Part shown: in pieces, positions 22,558-34,093 of the stretch | Layout: the number at the start of each line of letters is the position of its first letter | Position numbering within the stretch: the first letter of the stretch is position 1 | NCBI GenBank assembly: GCA_964017155.1 | Contig: OZ024867.1 | Coordinates: forward strand, 7,778,413 to 7,842,412 | DNA: 64,000 nucleotides | DNA from: Oasisia sp. SBJ-2009 | Taxonomy: Eukaryota > Annelida > Polychaeta > Sabellida > Siboglinidae | Reading direction: 5' to 3' | Notes under the pieces: model-generated | Database searches by the model: none | The model's input: only the letters and a program-made list of their open reading frames with translations | What the model was told of the DNA's origin: nothing | Translations under genes and position numbers: made by a program

Positions 22558-22581
22558 GGTACGGTACCGGTAACTCTCCCC
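22558..22581 (-). repeat. Right terminal inverted repeat of the pogo-type element
   Basis: Reverse complement starts GGGGAGAGTTACCGGTACCG and pairs with 19,064-19,087. It is followed by TA at 22,582-22,583. A further GGTACGATT-type subterminal repeat lies just inside and recurs near 22,150-22,215. Confidence 0.85.
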
Positions 22582-23392
22582 TATGCGTCACAAAACTACA
22601 GCACAATGGAATAATCGTTTACTGTTAGTGACTAAGTAAATCAATTCGAAACGAACGAACTAAACCACCGATTAGTTTATTGTAGCGCGTAATAGATGGC
22701 GCGCTGGTAAATTTGTTGTTCTGAAAACTGCGGCAGGTGGCTCAACGGGTGTGAACAGGCCGCGTGCAGGCGCGTGACGATTATGAAAAGCAGTACCGGA
22801 AATGGAGCTCGACGCCGCGAAATCGCCTGTATTTCTGATTTTAAGATGTTAACGCTTGCCAGTGAAACGAAGATATACGCGCGAACTGCTGAGATAAATT
22901 GTTATTATTTGATGACACTGTCTGTTTTGCGGTACGCAGTTTAAACATGCTGGAGTGAACTAAAACGTCGGTAATTTTCCAGGTTAAGCATACTTTTTTA
23001 AAATATGGCTAACTAATTTTTTGGACTTCGCAATGCACACGCTAGACATCGCCTTTGACAAAGCCGTAGTTTAAGGCCCCGATGTAACTGGGCTGCGCTA
23101 ACTGCTCGCGCCTGGTGACATCGGCTTATTTACGTCGACTCGACGGCATTCAATTAAAATAAAACACAATTAAAAATATATATATGACTTCTTTTTAGCG
23201 GGAGTGGTGCAGAATGACATTCCAAAGACATACACATACATTTTGAAAAGGCCTTAATAACTAATTAGGCCAGTTAACTGGAAGATCTGATTAGTGATAC
23301 GGATTGGTACGGATTCTTACATAATTTTAGGTCAAAAATACGGATTGCCATCCCCAAAATGTGGCATGTCTGCAGGGGCTAAAACCCTCAAC

Positions 23393-23393
<1 letters not shown>

Positions 23394-23430
<37 letters not shown>

Positions 23431-23516
23431 CGTGTGTGTGTGTGCCTGCGTGCGTGTGTGTGTGTGTGCGTGTGAGTGTGCTTTCGTGCGTGCGTGCGTG
23501 CGTGCGTGCGTGTGTA
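23394..23516. repeat. (GT)n/(CGTG)n tract
   Basis: A mixed GT, GTGC and CGTG tract just outside the right end of the outer TIR element. Cys-Val-rich frames across it are artefacts. Confidence 0.95.
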
Positions 23517-24325
23517 ATATTAGCCGACATTCACATAAAATCATATAATCCACTGACATGTGTTTCTAAAGAAGAATACTGCGACGGTCTAAAACAAACG
23601 GAAACCCTCTACATCCACATTTCAAACAGCGCATAATGTTTCTATATTATGGTGAGTTTTTTTGAAAGAAAATTACAATAACTTTCAGCCGACACAACAA
23701 TTGTTACAGTTCGATAGAACTGGATGGAATAAATGAACATCCGAGCGCCATTTTGCGGTGTTCAAATGGGTGAGAGACGGTTTGAAATGAATAGTGATGC
23801 CCACAGTGTTCTCAGTTACCACGTGGAATCATCTTTACGGGACACCAAAGCTTAAATGCATGGCTTGGTAATAAGGCGCAGAAAGGCCATTTATGGCCAA
23901 TGATGTAACACACTGTACAATAAACTGGTTCTAGTTGAAACATTTAGACGAATAACGTATTTATATAGAATTGAATGGGCTCGTTAAGAAACTTCCACGT
24001 GAATATTGGATCTTGTTCCTCCGTAGTCACAATTTGAATATAACTTTGACATCTATAAGACTTACACCAGCTTACAACAACTGAGCATGCGTTTGAAATA
24101 CGATATTATCCAGCTAAGGTCATTGTATGAGCTTGCTATGGTAGCGAGCTTTTGTTTTTGTTGATGCGCTGTTATGTTCAAATGTATCACATATCGTCTA
24201 TAATACCGTAGTTACAAGTTCCACAAAGGATATGTAATACGAGACACACATCACACATTTGTGTGTTCATAAAGTATGACGAAGGACACAGAGACGGTGA
24301 TCCTTTACGCATGTGTATCGTCTCA
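23517..24325. repeat. Dispersed segment S, copy B (unoccupied), plus short shared block
   Basis: 23,900-24,325 matches 13,540-13,857 plus 14,392-14,475, but without the LINE. At the junction (about 24,225-24,255) it reads AAAGGATATGTAATACGAGA and continues straight to CACACATCACACATTTGTG. The first ~60 bp match 13,040-13,095. No coding signal. Confidence 0.7.
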
Positions 24326-24373
24326 AGCTCAGCTCAGCTCAAGGTGTTAATATTATTTAATTGATATAATCCG

Positions 24374-25757
24374 CATGGGCGTCCGCAGGGAGGGGCGGGG
24401 GGGGGGGCATTTGCCCCCCTTGAAAAATCAAATATTTGAGAAAATTACATGAAAAATACAAAATAAATTAAATAACATAAACTTTTCTCAACAGTTCAAT
24501 CAGTTAGAGCAGGTTATTTCACTTGGAACATGAATTTGAGCCGTCGGGGATCTCTTCCGAAATTGTCAGTTGTTCATTAGCTCGGTCTTCTGGCTAGTCA
24601 CTTTGTCGCGGTGGACACTTAGCATGCAGACGCCGGACAGACGTATATCACTCATTGTTGATCTTAACCAGGTCTTCACCCTGCGCAGTTTGCTGAAGGA
24701 CCTTTCCACTGTACACGATGTTGCAGGCAGAGTCAGTGCGATGAGGATAGCCTTGCGCACAGCAGGGAACAGAGTGGTCTGCTTCACGAGCTCGATCATA
24801 CCCAGAGAGTTGTCATCCAGTGGCTTATGCTTACGTACGTTATACCACGCTAGAGCGTCTTCTACGAGGTTGTCAATGGCACACATTTCTTTGACAGACG
24901 AAACAATGTGCTTGAATTCATCTCTTTCTGTTTGCTGCATTTCTCTCGGATGTAGTGCGACAATGTGAAATTATGGCGTGTTACTTTCACCGAAACGACT
25001 TTCCAGAAGAGACTGGATCAAGGAATCCATGTACGTGACATAGATGGTGCGGCGATAGTACTCCTCAATGGACCCTCCCACATTCGGCCGGTGGACCTGG
25101 CGTGCGCATCGCCGAGGCATAGTCAAGTCTATGCCAAGTTCTTCTGCCAAAGTTTTCCCCTCAGGGATGACATCTTCTGAGAACACACGATCTGCACCAT
25201 CCCGGTGAGCTCGGAAAGCCTTCATCAACAGGTCGATGTGATCTCGGACTCCCATCATGTCCATGCCGACTGCCTGTAGTTGTTGGGTCATTGGCTCCAA
25301 CATCGCTGAGTACTTCGCAATGAAGTGGAATGGAGGGATCGTGCATCGCGGGTAAATGCCGTTGCATCAGCAGTGACATTTCAAACACGGCTTAGGACAG
25401 AGCTTGGAAACGAGACTATACTCTGCAGATCAGAGCCTCCATTTCCTCTTGCGACCAAGTACTTGGTGCTTACTGACGACGTGTTTCGGATACGAAAGAT
25501 TCATTTCCGTTTCGAATGTAAATTAAATCTTGTTGTCAGAATTCGATGATAAATTTGCGCAGAATCGGACCGGTTACAATTAAGGAAGTAGTTAGATTGT
25601 GTGCACTGGTTCATTATTAAACTCTACGCCGTGCATGGATAAACTGGCCGTGTGTTTAGAAAACTGGCCGTGCAAAACACGGCTGCACGGTTCGCTGGCT
25701 AAGCCTCTGATTCAGGATAACATTGCCCCCCCTGCATTTTTTCTGCGGACACCCATG
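24374..25757 (-). mobile_element. hAT-type DNA transposon, internally deleted
   Basis: Termini are inverted: CATGGGCGTCCGCAG at the left and, reverse-complemented, CATGGGTGTCCGCAG at the right. Each is followed by G-rich DNA and a GCAxxxGCCCCCC block. The flanking 8-mers ATAATCCG (24,366-24,373) and CTAATCCG (25,758-25,765) match at 7 of 8, the size expected for hAT target duplications. At 1.38 kb it keeps only the C-terminal part of a transposase. Confidence 0.85.
24566..25390 (-). pseudogene. hAT transposase C-terminal part (ZMYM1/TTF-type hAT)
   Basis: Two collinear blocks share a frame: 25,303-24,974 (…VRDHIDLLMKAFRAHRDGA…, …RRCARQVHRPNVGGSIEEYY…) and 24,940-24,566, separated by one in-frame TAA at 24,971-24,973. 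The downstream block has the hAT dimerisation signature FPAVRKAILIALTLPATSC followed by TVERSFSKLRRVKTWLRSTM. Upstream of 25,303 the frame decays, although FHFIAKYSAMLEPM is still readable. The N-terminal zinc finger and the catalytic core are missing, so it is inactive. Confidence 0.85.
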
Positions 25758-25765
25758 CTAATCCG

Positions 25766-26892
25766 TGAATACGTTTAAACAATTTTAGCGCAACTTTTAT
25801 CGTTGAATATGAAGTCCACACACTTAGCGAAACGCCCAAAGTTTGATATTGTAATTTCTGTATTGTTTTATTGATATCATATTTTAGCATACAATCGATA
25901 CAAGTATAAAAACCGCTTCAATAACCTTCAAATGTATTGTATTGTGTAGACTATTATACAGTTACATCATGTCGTTTTATGTCGTTTTCCCACTATTGAG
26001 ATATATTTTTGTGTCATTTGTTAGATGAATTGATAACGTGAGCGATCACGCGTAAACGTTAATTTTAATCATACCTATACCGGCATTTATCAATATCATC
26101 GAAATGTAATAATTATTATATACTTGATAAATTATTATGTATTTTTATGACTAATACGTAATTTGTTTAAAAGTGCTACTCTATTTAATACTGAATAAAT
26201 TTTAGTTATTTATATACCTATGTTCATGTATCTTTTTACATATATATTAAAATAGTAGTATTCGTCTTATTGCGTACATATATTTTATGTATTATAAATT
26301 ATGATTATATATGTACATTCGTTCAAACAAACACATTTTTTAGTTGCTGAAAAACATATGTGACGCGGCATGCCAAAACCACGCTTTTGTTTGCAAGTTG
26401 ATAATTCCATATTATTATTGAGTCAATTAGAGGAGATGAAGAGCTTTAAAATTATACCAAGATGAACACTCTATCTTGTGTATGGGCGAAGATATTCCAC
26501 TTCAAGTGCATAAGTTTGTGGAATGTCATTTCCGAGAAAAATGAGTTTTTTAAGAGATCGGTCGTAAAAAGTGATATCGTGGAACATTACCATAGCAACC
26601 ACATCTTTATAATGCTCCAATTGTCCTGATATTTTGCATAGAACTAGAGATTGTATATACTCATAATATGTGAAAGTATAATTATGAAATATTAAATATT
26701 AAGCCTGCGACATTTCACCGCGCGCACCGGGGGTTTGCGCCGTAGGCGAATGCGGCAGCGATCGGGCGGCCTAAAATGGTTTATCCCGATGTTGAAAAAA
26801 AATCATAACAAAAGTTCTTGACGGATTTGATTCATTTTCATGTTATTTAGCAGCTAGAACGTATGGCCACATTTGTCTCGCAGGAAGTAGGA
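25766..26892. other. Anonymous AT-rich DNA
   Basis: No gene is recognised. A short GC-rich island (26,708-26,772) with GCGCGCACCGGGGGTTTGCG stands out against the AT-rich flanks, but no coding frame explains it. Confidence 0.5.
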
Positions 26893-27119
26893 AATGTATC
26901 CGTTCAGTAATTATTTGGATGCAGGATGGTGCGCTAAATTAGCCTAAAACGGCTTTGTTTTAGACTAATTAGCTGTGAAATGTATTACAAGCAAGCATTT
27001 AAAAACAAAAAATGCTTGCTTGTAATTAATTTCACAGCTAATTAGTCTAAAACAAAGCCGTTTTTAGGCTAATTTAGCGCACCATCATGCACCCAAATAA
27101 TTACTGAACGGATAAATTG
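26893..27119. repeat. Large near-perfect hairpin (108-110 bp arms)
   Basis: Left arm 26,893-27,000 and right arm 27,010-27,119 are reverse complements with only a handful of mismatches and a ~9 nt A-rich loop. Shared arm landmarks are CAAGCAAGCATTT, TTAGACTAATTAGCTGTGAA, CTAAATTAGCC and CGTTCAGTAATTATTTGG. No coding frame. It is either a recent fold-back MITE or a hairpin RNA precursor locus. Confidence 0.9.
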
Positions 27120-28909
27120 TGAAATTAATGACGGGCTGGCATTAAAATGCTAATTATTACCCCTTTCAACATTATTTCATGGTATCTATTATGGAAATAT
27201 TGAAAGATTGATGATTTTGGTGATTAATTCCGCCAAGAACCCACTTTCGACATTTTGAAGGCATGCTGACTAATTACCCCCTGGCGCCGATCGAGGATCT
27301 GTGACAAGCGCCTGGTTTTAATAATTATGTGTTTGCCATAAATTATACCAGGTTCAAATTTAATGCTGAGTTACACAGTCCTGTGTATGTGGCTGTGCCA
27401 AAGCCACATTTGAAATTGAATGTATCAAAATAAGCTGCGTCACTGAACGCGAAAGATTGCATTACGTCATATGAAAGAGCGCGCTAAATAAACTGTCCAT
27501 AGTTACGTAAATGAAGGTCAGCTACGTGGCATCAGTCAGTGTCCAATTTCATAAAGTGCGCAGGTTTGTTGCTGCTGGCTGGATCAGATCATATGATCTC
27601 GAAAAACGGCCTGTTTATCGCTATGCATATTAATTTTGTTTACTGCTGATGTGTATATCGACCAATGAATGCCTTTAGAAAGCGTTCGGCGGGTAAAATA
27701 TGTTACATTGTATTCGGCAGTGGATGAGAAAGGTTGGTAAACTTTGCGTTGCGTTTACGTACAAAATTGTTAATATTTATATATATTAGTATGTAATTTG
27801 ACAATATTTAGATGCATTCTTGACTATAGGATAGTAGCTTTTGTATAGTACAAATGTGAACTTTGAAGAATCCCGATATCGTGGCAGTTCGATGCGTTTT
27901 TCACGTCGCTCAAAGCCGCTTAAAATATTTACAGCAGTTAAATGAGTTATAATTTATGCGTCGCGATTAGGCATTGCCATTGCGTGGCATTTCATGCCAT
28001 TTGTAATGTATGCGCAATCGGTATTATAAATTGTGTCATCCATAGTTTATGACTATCAGTTAAATGTCAAAAAGTTATAAAGCTGGAAACAGTAAAGCAG
28101 ATGGTTAATGATGCAACGGAACGATCCAAAATGGCAACCAGTCCAGGCCAGTCAGAAACAACACGAGCGGTTCAGCTTCAGCCACACATGATACATCACT
28201 CAACGAATCACGAATGTAACTAGGGAATCTTTAGAAATGTTACATCGGTATGAAATTGCCACCTTAACTTAAGAGAAAACATTTGTTTCTGGCAGAAATG
28301 AAGAATCAGATTCTCTCAAAAGAAGACAAAACTCCACATTTTAACTGAACCGGTCAAGGTGACAAGGACTGGCTTCGCCTTCGCACATCAAATATATCCG
28401 TCAGTTCGCTCAACCAACATCTCGTTAAGACTTAAGCCCATTGCCTTGGGTAAGAACTTCCCATGAACGTTGACGATCAATGGATATGTGGATGAGTTCA
28501 TAAGTTACATCAATAAATTCCCAGTTTGAACAGTCTAAGGTTTCTTCATATTGTTCATAAAAAAATGCATGTATTATATTTCGTCATTCACATAGACATA
28601 GTCATAGACAAACAACACATTTTAAAATATAACCGAAATAACGCCAGTTGCAAGGCCATGGGCCACGGCGACAGACACTAATAAAAAAATTCAAATATAT
28701 ACCCTGAGATACATTGATATATATTTATATTCGAACCATGTAACTATGTCTATGACCACTGACTGGCATATCGATGATTATGCCTGCGGGACTATGTCTA
28801 TAACTCTATGGTACTCTACTTTGGCTCCAAAGTAAGTAAATCATACTTAAATAAACCATTATTGGAGCCACGAACAATATATTTACTCACTTTTCTTTTA
28901 CATTACTGA
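27120..28909. other. Anonymous DNA
   Basis: No gene is recognised. GGGTAAAATATGTTACATTGTAT at ~27,691 recurs at ~60,756 with similar flanks (a CGGC.GTG block and AAGGTTGGT), a small dispersed repeat. Around 28,640-28,710 is a segment resembling 890-975. Confidence 0.45.
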
Positions 28910-28937
28910 TTGTGGATTACATCTGACACTATTCCAG

Positions 28938-29120
28938 AGTGCATGTGTTATCGGACCGTCCATCAAGTGGAGCTCGACTGTGAGTGTGACTATGTTGCAG
29001 GCAATTATGTTGATGGTCTGCACTGTCCCAGCAGGCGCTACGAATTCTTCAGTGATACAATCTACTGTCATTCCACAAGGGAAACCTATGATGAAGGGAG
29101 ATGGCAGTCAGGACCACTAT
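28938..29120 (+). CDS. Single phase 1-1 exon, possibly CCP/sushi-like
   Basis: Acceptor ATTCCAG/AG after a pyrimidine tract (TTTTCTTTTACA) and donor TAT/GTGAGT. The exon is exactly 183 bp, starting at codon position 2 and ending after position 1, so it is symmetric 1-1 like many extracellular modules. It encodes ~61 residues with six or seven cysteines: CMCYR…LDCECDY…LHCPSRRYEFFSDTIYC…, ending GRWQSGPLC if the next exon supplies the split Cys. The GxW…PLC ending, the Y/F spacing and the length fit a CCP (sushi) module, but the extra CMC…CEC cysteines do not. No neighbouring exon was found, so it could belong to a gene with long introns or be a stranded duplicate. Confidence 0.4.
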
Positions 29121-29840
29121 GTGAGTAAATTACGTGTTACATGTTTTGGGAAATATTAATTATCTGGCCACATATACCAGCCATATAGGATCGGCTGTTA
29201 TTGGGCAAGGTAAGGTGATTGAAATATCCGCCGATTTGAATTGGGCATACTCTCATTTGTATTTTAAATTACTTTTGCGCCTCTAGTATTCATATATTCA
29301 CCATATCTTTAAGCTGGTTTACATACATACTGTTGATACCATCTTCTCATTCAACATCATAACTTGGTTTTGGGCATCTTACTGTTAAACATAATTCTAA
29401 ACTAAGTCGTGCTGTTAACGTAGCCAATAAACTCATAGGTAATTAAACAATAGAGACAGAGCTCTGTTTCTACTGTATGCTTCCATTCTATGATTCCGCT
29501 ATCTGTGATTGCGCCCTCGCTAGAAAAACATATCACATTTTCACTCATCCTGTCCTTCCACTGAGCTTGGCATTCCCGAAACTTCCAATGCGCCTGCGCA
29601 CACGAGTTCCTCTGACAAGAAGAACTTGATATAAGAAATAATGTGTTCCTTGTGCTGTTGCCGTGTTCAATGCTGCACTGATGTAACTTACCAGTAGACA
29701 TGTGATGTGAACTTACCTAGAGAGGTAAGTCTACACACGGTCACATGACAATGTGATATGTTAAGTGTTGATTGTATGACAGTTTATATTGTTAATTGTT
29801 CTACGTTTTACTGTCAACGTCGCAACAAGCTGGTAAGCTA
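29121..29840. other. Anonymous DNA (intron or intergenic)
   Basis: The minus frame at 29,402-29,701 has no recognisable domain. Nothing else is supported. Confidence 0.4.
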
Positions 29841-30009
29841 TTCCAGTAAAATGTCTGATTACACAACTAATACTTTCTACTCGTTTCAACATTTCAGCCA
29901 CCATCGGCGGCCTTCTTCATGAACTGAATTGTCACTGCTCGCTAGATGGCAGCTGAAACGTTGAAATGAGTAGAAATGATTAGTTGTGTTATCAAACATT
30001 TTACCTGAA
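29841..30009. repeat. Hairpin with ~65 bp arms
   Basis: Left side TTCCAGTAAAATGTCTGAT…, CACAACTAAT…, TTCTACTC…, TTTCAAC…, TTTCAGC pairs with right GCTGAAA…, GTTGAAA…, GAGTAGAA…, ATTAGTTGTG…, ATCAAACATTTTACCTGAA. Mismatches are scattered, and the loop is ~40 nt (TCGGCGGCC…CTCGCTAG). Possibly a fold-back MITE or a small-RNA precursor. Confidence 0.8.
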
Positions 30010-31311
30010 TAATTTACTTCCAACTTGATGAACATGTTTACGAATATAATTTGGGAAACGTTACGTGTGCATGCATTGAGATTGCGGTTTTTGTGCGTAT
30101 TTTATTTACTTATCATTATTATATTTACATTTGTTGTCACTGACGTAGTCAATTTAATTAATCATTTAAGCAACCAAATCAGATATTACTTAGCCAGAAG
30201 ACAATGTTCTGTTTTAAACTATGACAATTAGGTGACAATTGTGGATGGAGTTTGAAAATACATAGAAAGCGAACTTGCGAGTTAAATGACGATTCTCCAC
30301 TCCACTTTCTACACACTTGGTCATCCCCTGCACTCTGTCAGACGTCGTTGTCTTTCGTCACAGACTAATTTAAATTGTATCGATCCTCATCGCTTTTCCG
30401 GCTGGTGTAATAATAATACAGTTTCTATATAGCGCTAATTCCCGCATGGCGGATCGATGAGCTGCACAAGAAAAATACTAAGTGTATATTAATAAAATCA
30501 ATAGAAATGTAAATTATATAAATTAATATAAATCATATATTTTTGGTTTTGAAAAACCCAGGCGAGCGATAAATCGCTCGCCTAAATGCGAACTAATTTG
30601 AGGGAGTGATGTTTACTTATTTTGTTATCCATCAGGTGGCGTTCTATGTTATCCGCATGGTGGCGCCACTTTGTAATCCTGTCATACGGCTGATTTTGCA
30701 CAGCGATCTTTTCGGTTATGCAGTTACTTACTTAGCGCCTCGTAAACATCGGGATCGCGTATGTATATCTAAACACATAATTTGCTATGTCAGTCATCTT
30801 GTTAGCGTTATGAATGTTCTTAGTCGCTTCACGAGCCCAGCCCTGGCGTGTTGCAGACAAGACATACGGGCATGCATTTGATCAAATCTAGCCGGTTAAT
30901 TCAGGATGTTATACTCACACAATTTTGAAGAAGTTATGTACTAATAATACGACTGACACAGAAACAATGATGATTTTAGAGAAAATAAAACCCGCGTAAT
31001 CATCAATGAGACTGATGACAAAGTTATCGTTGGAAGGATAAAAGAAACCTTGCCGTCTACACTTACATAGGCCCCTGTGACTCAGTCAAGAATTGTCCAC
31101 CCATGCCGAAGTCGCATGTAATGACGTGAGCAATTATCGTAATTAGTCCGAGCGATAAATCGCTCCCTTGATGGGTGATTTGCGCGGGGATAGGGAGCGA
31201 GAACGATCGCTCGCCTTAAAAATGAAGCACTGGACTGTACAATACTTGTTTGGTTTGTTTGTTCCTTAAAATACCACGCAATGAGTGCGACACATCTGTC
31301 GTTGTACATAT
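30010..31311. other. Anonymous DNA with palindromic GAGCGATAAATCGCTC motifs
   Basis: A 22 bp near-palindrome lies at 30,561-30,582 (GGCGAGCGAT…ATCGCTCGCC). Relatives are at ~31,149-31,166 and ~31,197-31,213. At 30,418-30,465, GTAATAATAATACAG…GCGCTAATTCCCGC reads on the minus strand like a LINE family C-type 3' end. The frame at 30,606-30,881 has no domain support. Confidence 0.45.
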
Positions 31312-31590
31312 AAACGAGTTTGCATCCACTATGCCCAGCTCTCCGTCGACGCTGTTTCTCGTCCCGAATCTCACCAGTGTACCACGGACAGTCCGCTAGC
31401 AACATAATGTTAATGTTCTACTGAAGGCATGTTCGTTTATCAACAAGACCACATAAACTGTCGTTACATGCGGTAACCATGTGCTAACCGGTTAACTAGC
31501 GTGTGTGTCATCTCGCAAAGTGCTGTGTTCCTTTTAAACTCTTGAAGACGTCATCGCAGAACAAAACCATCTCTTTATGGTGGCCACAGA
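31312..31590 (+). repeat. Dispersed repeat D, copy A
   Basis: Matches 35,418-35,690 in the same orientation: AGTTTGCATCCA, GACGCTGTTTCTCGT, AGTGTACCACGGAC, GTTAATGTTCTACTGAAGG, CAACAAGACCACATAAACT and GACGTCATCGC blocks. Confidence 0.7.
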
Positions 31591-33250
31591 CCAACCGATT
31601 TTTCGTCGGTAATAGAATAGTCCGGGGTCCGGGAACCGACATTGGGCTATTTTTAGTAAACATCGCAGAGTCTATGCACGAAATCCGTCGAAATACTTTC
31701 GTATGTTCACGATGGAATATGTGGAATCCTCAACAGCAATGTTCGTGTAGTGTGAGCATGACACAAATCCGGGGGTCGCGAAGCGAACCAGTCTATGCAT
31801 GTATCTTCGCGAATAGAATTGTCTGCGACCCAACAGCCAATCAGGCGGCAGTCTGAGATCAGCTGACAGTAGAACGTAAACACGGCGGCACCTCTGACCT
31901 TGAGCAGTGTCGAAGGCGAAGCCTTATTCATTGATTGAGGATCCTGTCAAACGAAGGACAGACTAACACAATTACGGTACACGTCACTCTCCTGCTCTCG
32001 GAGCACCGGCATCAGCTGGGCGTAGGCGCCACGATCTTCGTGTGCCATGATGTGTGGCCGAACCCAATGCCTCCTCCGTCGTTTCGGCTTCCCCTCCTCC
32101 CTCGCCTATGCCGTTTAAACTTGCACGTACTTGCACGTAAAGACGAAATGTTAAATGATAATAAATAAATAAATAAATAAAGCTTCAACAACCTAGTTCA
32201 TAAGCTAATCTTATCAGTAATAAATATATAAAATAAACATTCATATACGCTGGCGCTAGAAGTAACTATTACACAATTGCTTCGAACGAGGACTACATTG
32301 TACGTTTTGGAGATTACCTTTGTATGCGTGGCATGGTGGATCTAACTGTTTCATCCCCGGATACCATCTGCAAAAATGCCATGGATCAGGATATGATTTA
32401 AAGTAAAATCCGTATATAATCAATTACCCGTTTTCACAGCATATAATAAAGCATTACTATATGAGTTCAGAGTTGTGACAACTGTTGCTATTACCTGCTC
32501 ATCATATACTTAATTAAATTAGCATCAAATTCGGGACACACTGCACTGGGGGAACCCTTTCGCCGAAATTCGGCTGTATCCGGCGCGTGACGGAGAGGCG
32601 CGACATTTGGCTCGGTTGACGATGACTTCCATATTGTAAATAGCATGCTGGAACCGCCGATTATAATGCCACGAATTTCTGTAGCGTGTGCTGTTCGAAC
32701 AAACCTTTAGCATATGTTAGTTTGCACAAGTTTCCAATAGATGGTGTCAAAAGTTGTGCTCTGTGGACTCGATTTATCCACGTAAAGTAGCAAACTGAAC
32801 CTTGTGTCTGTCATCAGCGCACTCGACGCTGTGTTCCTGTCATTGTGTGGATACTGATCTCGACCGCGCCCTTCAATGTCGGTTGGGGTCTTGCAAATAT
32901 AGCACGCTGAAAGATGATGCAGTGCAGTCCGTGCATGTTCGTTATTTTCAAAAAGGTAATAAACTGGTGGACAAAAACACGAATGTCTGACAAGCGAATC
33001 GCTCTCCTGGTGAAACTGATTGACAGCGCACAGGACAAGCTGCATTAATTTGTGCTAATTACTGCTTTTTCCAGGCTCAGGCTTAGGGCCAGCATGCCAA
33101 ATATACTTTTCACCTGTTTAACATATTGATAATAATACTAAATATGATAATATTTATTTCATACAAAAGTCCACATGAATACATAAAATACAAATTACAT
33201 AATAAATAAGATGACATACAATGCAAGCGTATAACATTGTTATGTACGTG

Positions 33251-33252
<2 letters not shown>
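31591..33252. other. Anonymous DNA
   Basis: Several open frames exist (31,503-31,856 plus; 32,707-33,045 minus), but none has a motif, splice context or homologue that I recognise. An AAATA run lies at 32,163-32,181. Confidence 0.4.

Positions 33253-33312
<60 letters not shown>
33253..33312. repeat. (TA)n microsatellite
   Basis: About 29 TA units. Ile-Tyr frames on both strands are artefacts. Confidence 0.95.
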
Positions 33313-33317
<5 letters not shown>

Positions 33318-34093
33318 CTAAAATGTATATCAGTATTATAAAAAAAAAACATATTTTCAGTGGGGTTTATGGTACTTTCTTAAGTAAATCTGTTCGTTGG
33401 AATAATGTAATTGATGATGGTCACAAGTTCTTTGTTTTTATCCTTATTTTTCTCAGTTTGTAGTTCATATTTGCCACTGGTATATAATTTATTGTAACCA
33501 TAGGAAGGCAGTTTTCAAAAATATGAGACTACAATCCGGAGGCAGTCTGTCCAAGTAAAATGTACACTTATGCTTTAGTATTTTTACTTTTTTTAACTTC
33601 TCATATATCTATACTGAAAAAAGCATACTCCTCATTAACAACATGCGTCTCCTTGAAAATATAAAACATATGATGTAAACATATGACTGCATTAATAACG
33701 TAACTGTAATTCATAAACTAACATTAGATCATACAATATTCCAAAAGACAATATCTTGATCACATTTAAACAGCTTGCACGGAACCAAATGTAAGATATT
33801 TAATATATGTCGTGGCTATAAACCGTGGCCCGTAGCTGTCAGTCCAGTAATGTCGCTGTACGCTAACAACACAAACGACATTTAGCGTCAGTCACCCATG
33901 TTTACGATCGTCAAAACAAAGAAACCGCGCCTTATATTAAGTTATTGAAAAAATGTATAGTATACCATACCAATCAATGTTTCCTAGTCGTTTGGGAAGG
34001 ACATCCTCCCGTTGGTCAACGGCCTGGCTGTCATTGTCGGCTTCATTTCAGACGTGTAGTCGGTGAGTGTTGGCCCGAACTGATAAGCATCAA
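33313..34093. other. Anonymous AT-rich DNA
   Basis: No gene or repeat end is recognised. Confidence 0.4.

Larger units (their letters stand above)
19064..22581 (-). mobile_element. Pogo/Tigger-type DNA transposon with OTU and PHD domains
   Basis: A 3.5 kb element bounded by TA target duplications (19,062-19,063 and 22,582-22,583). Its 24 bp TIRs start GGGGAGAGTTAC and match at 21 of 24 positions. The TA target and a DDE_1-type transposase fit the Tc1/mariner-pogo group. A related copy of the host repeat at 3640-3862 has the same site unoccupied, which confirms the boundaries. It holds one two-exon gene on the minus strand and a CA microsatellite in the intron. The gene is broken by stops and frameshifts, so this copy cannot make its protein. 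Confidence 0.85.
18921..23374. mobile_element. Outer TIR element, split by a nested pogo element
   Basis: Perfect 16 bp terminal inverted repeats: TGCAGACATGCCACAT at 18,921-18,936 and its reverse complement at 23,359-23,374. Subterminal DNA on both sides repeats GATACGGAT motifs. Without the nested element (19,064-22,581) it is about 0.94 kb and non-coding, so it is a non-autonomous DNA transposon of undetermined superfamily. A truncated relative lies at 3640-3862 on the opposite strand. Confidence 0.7.
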
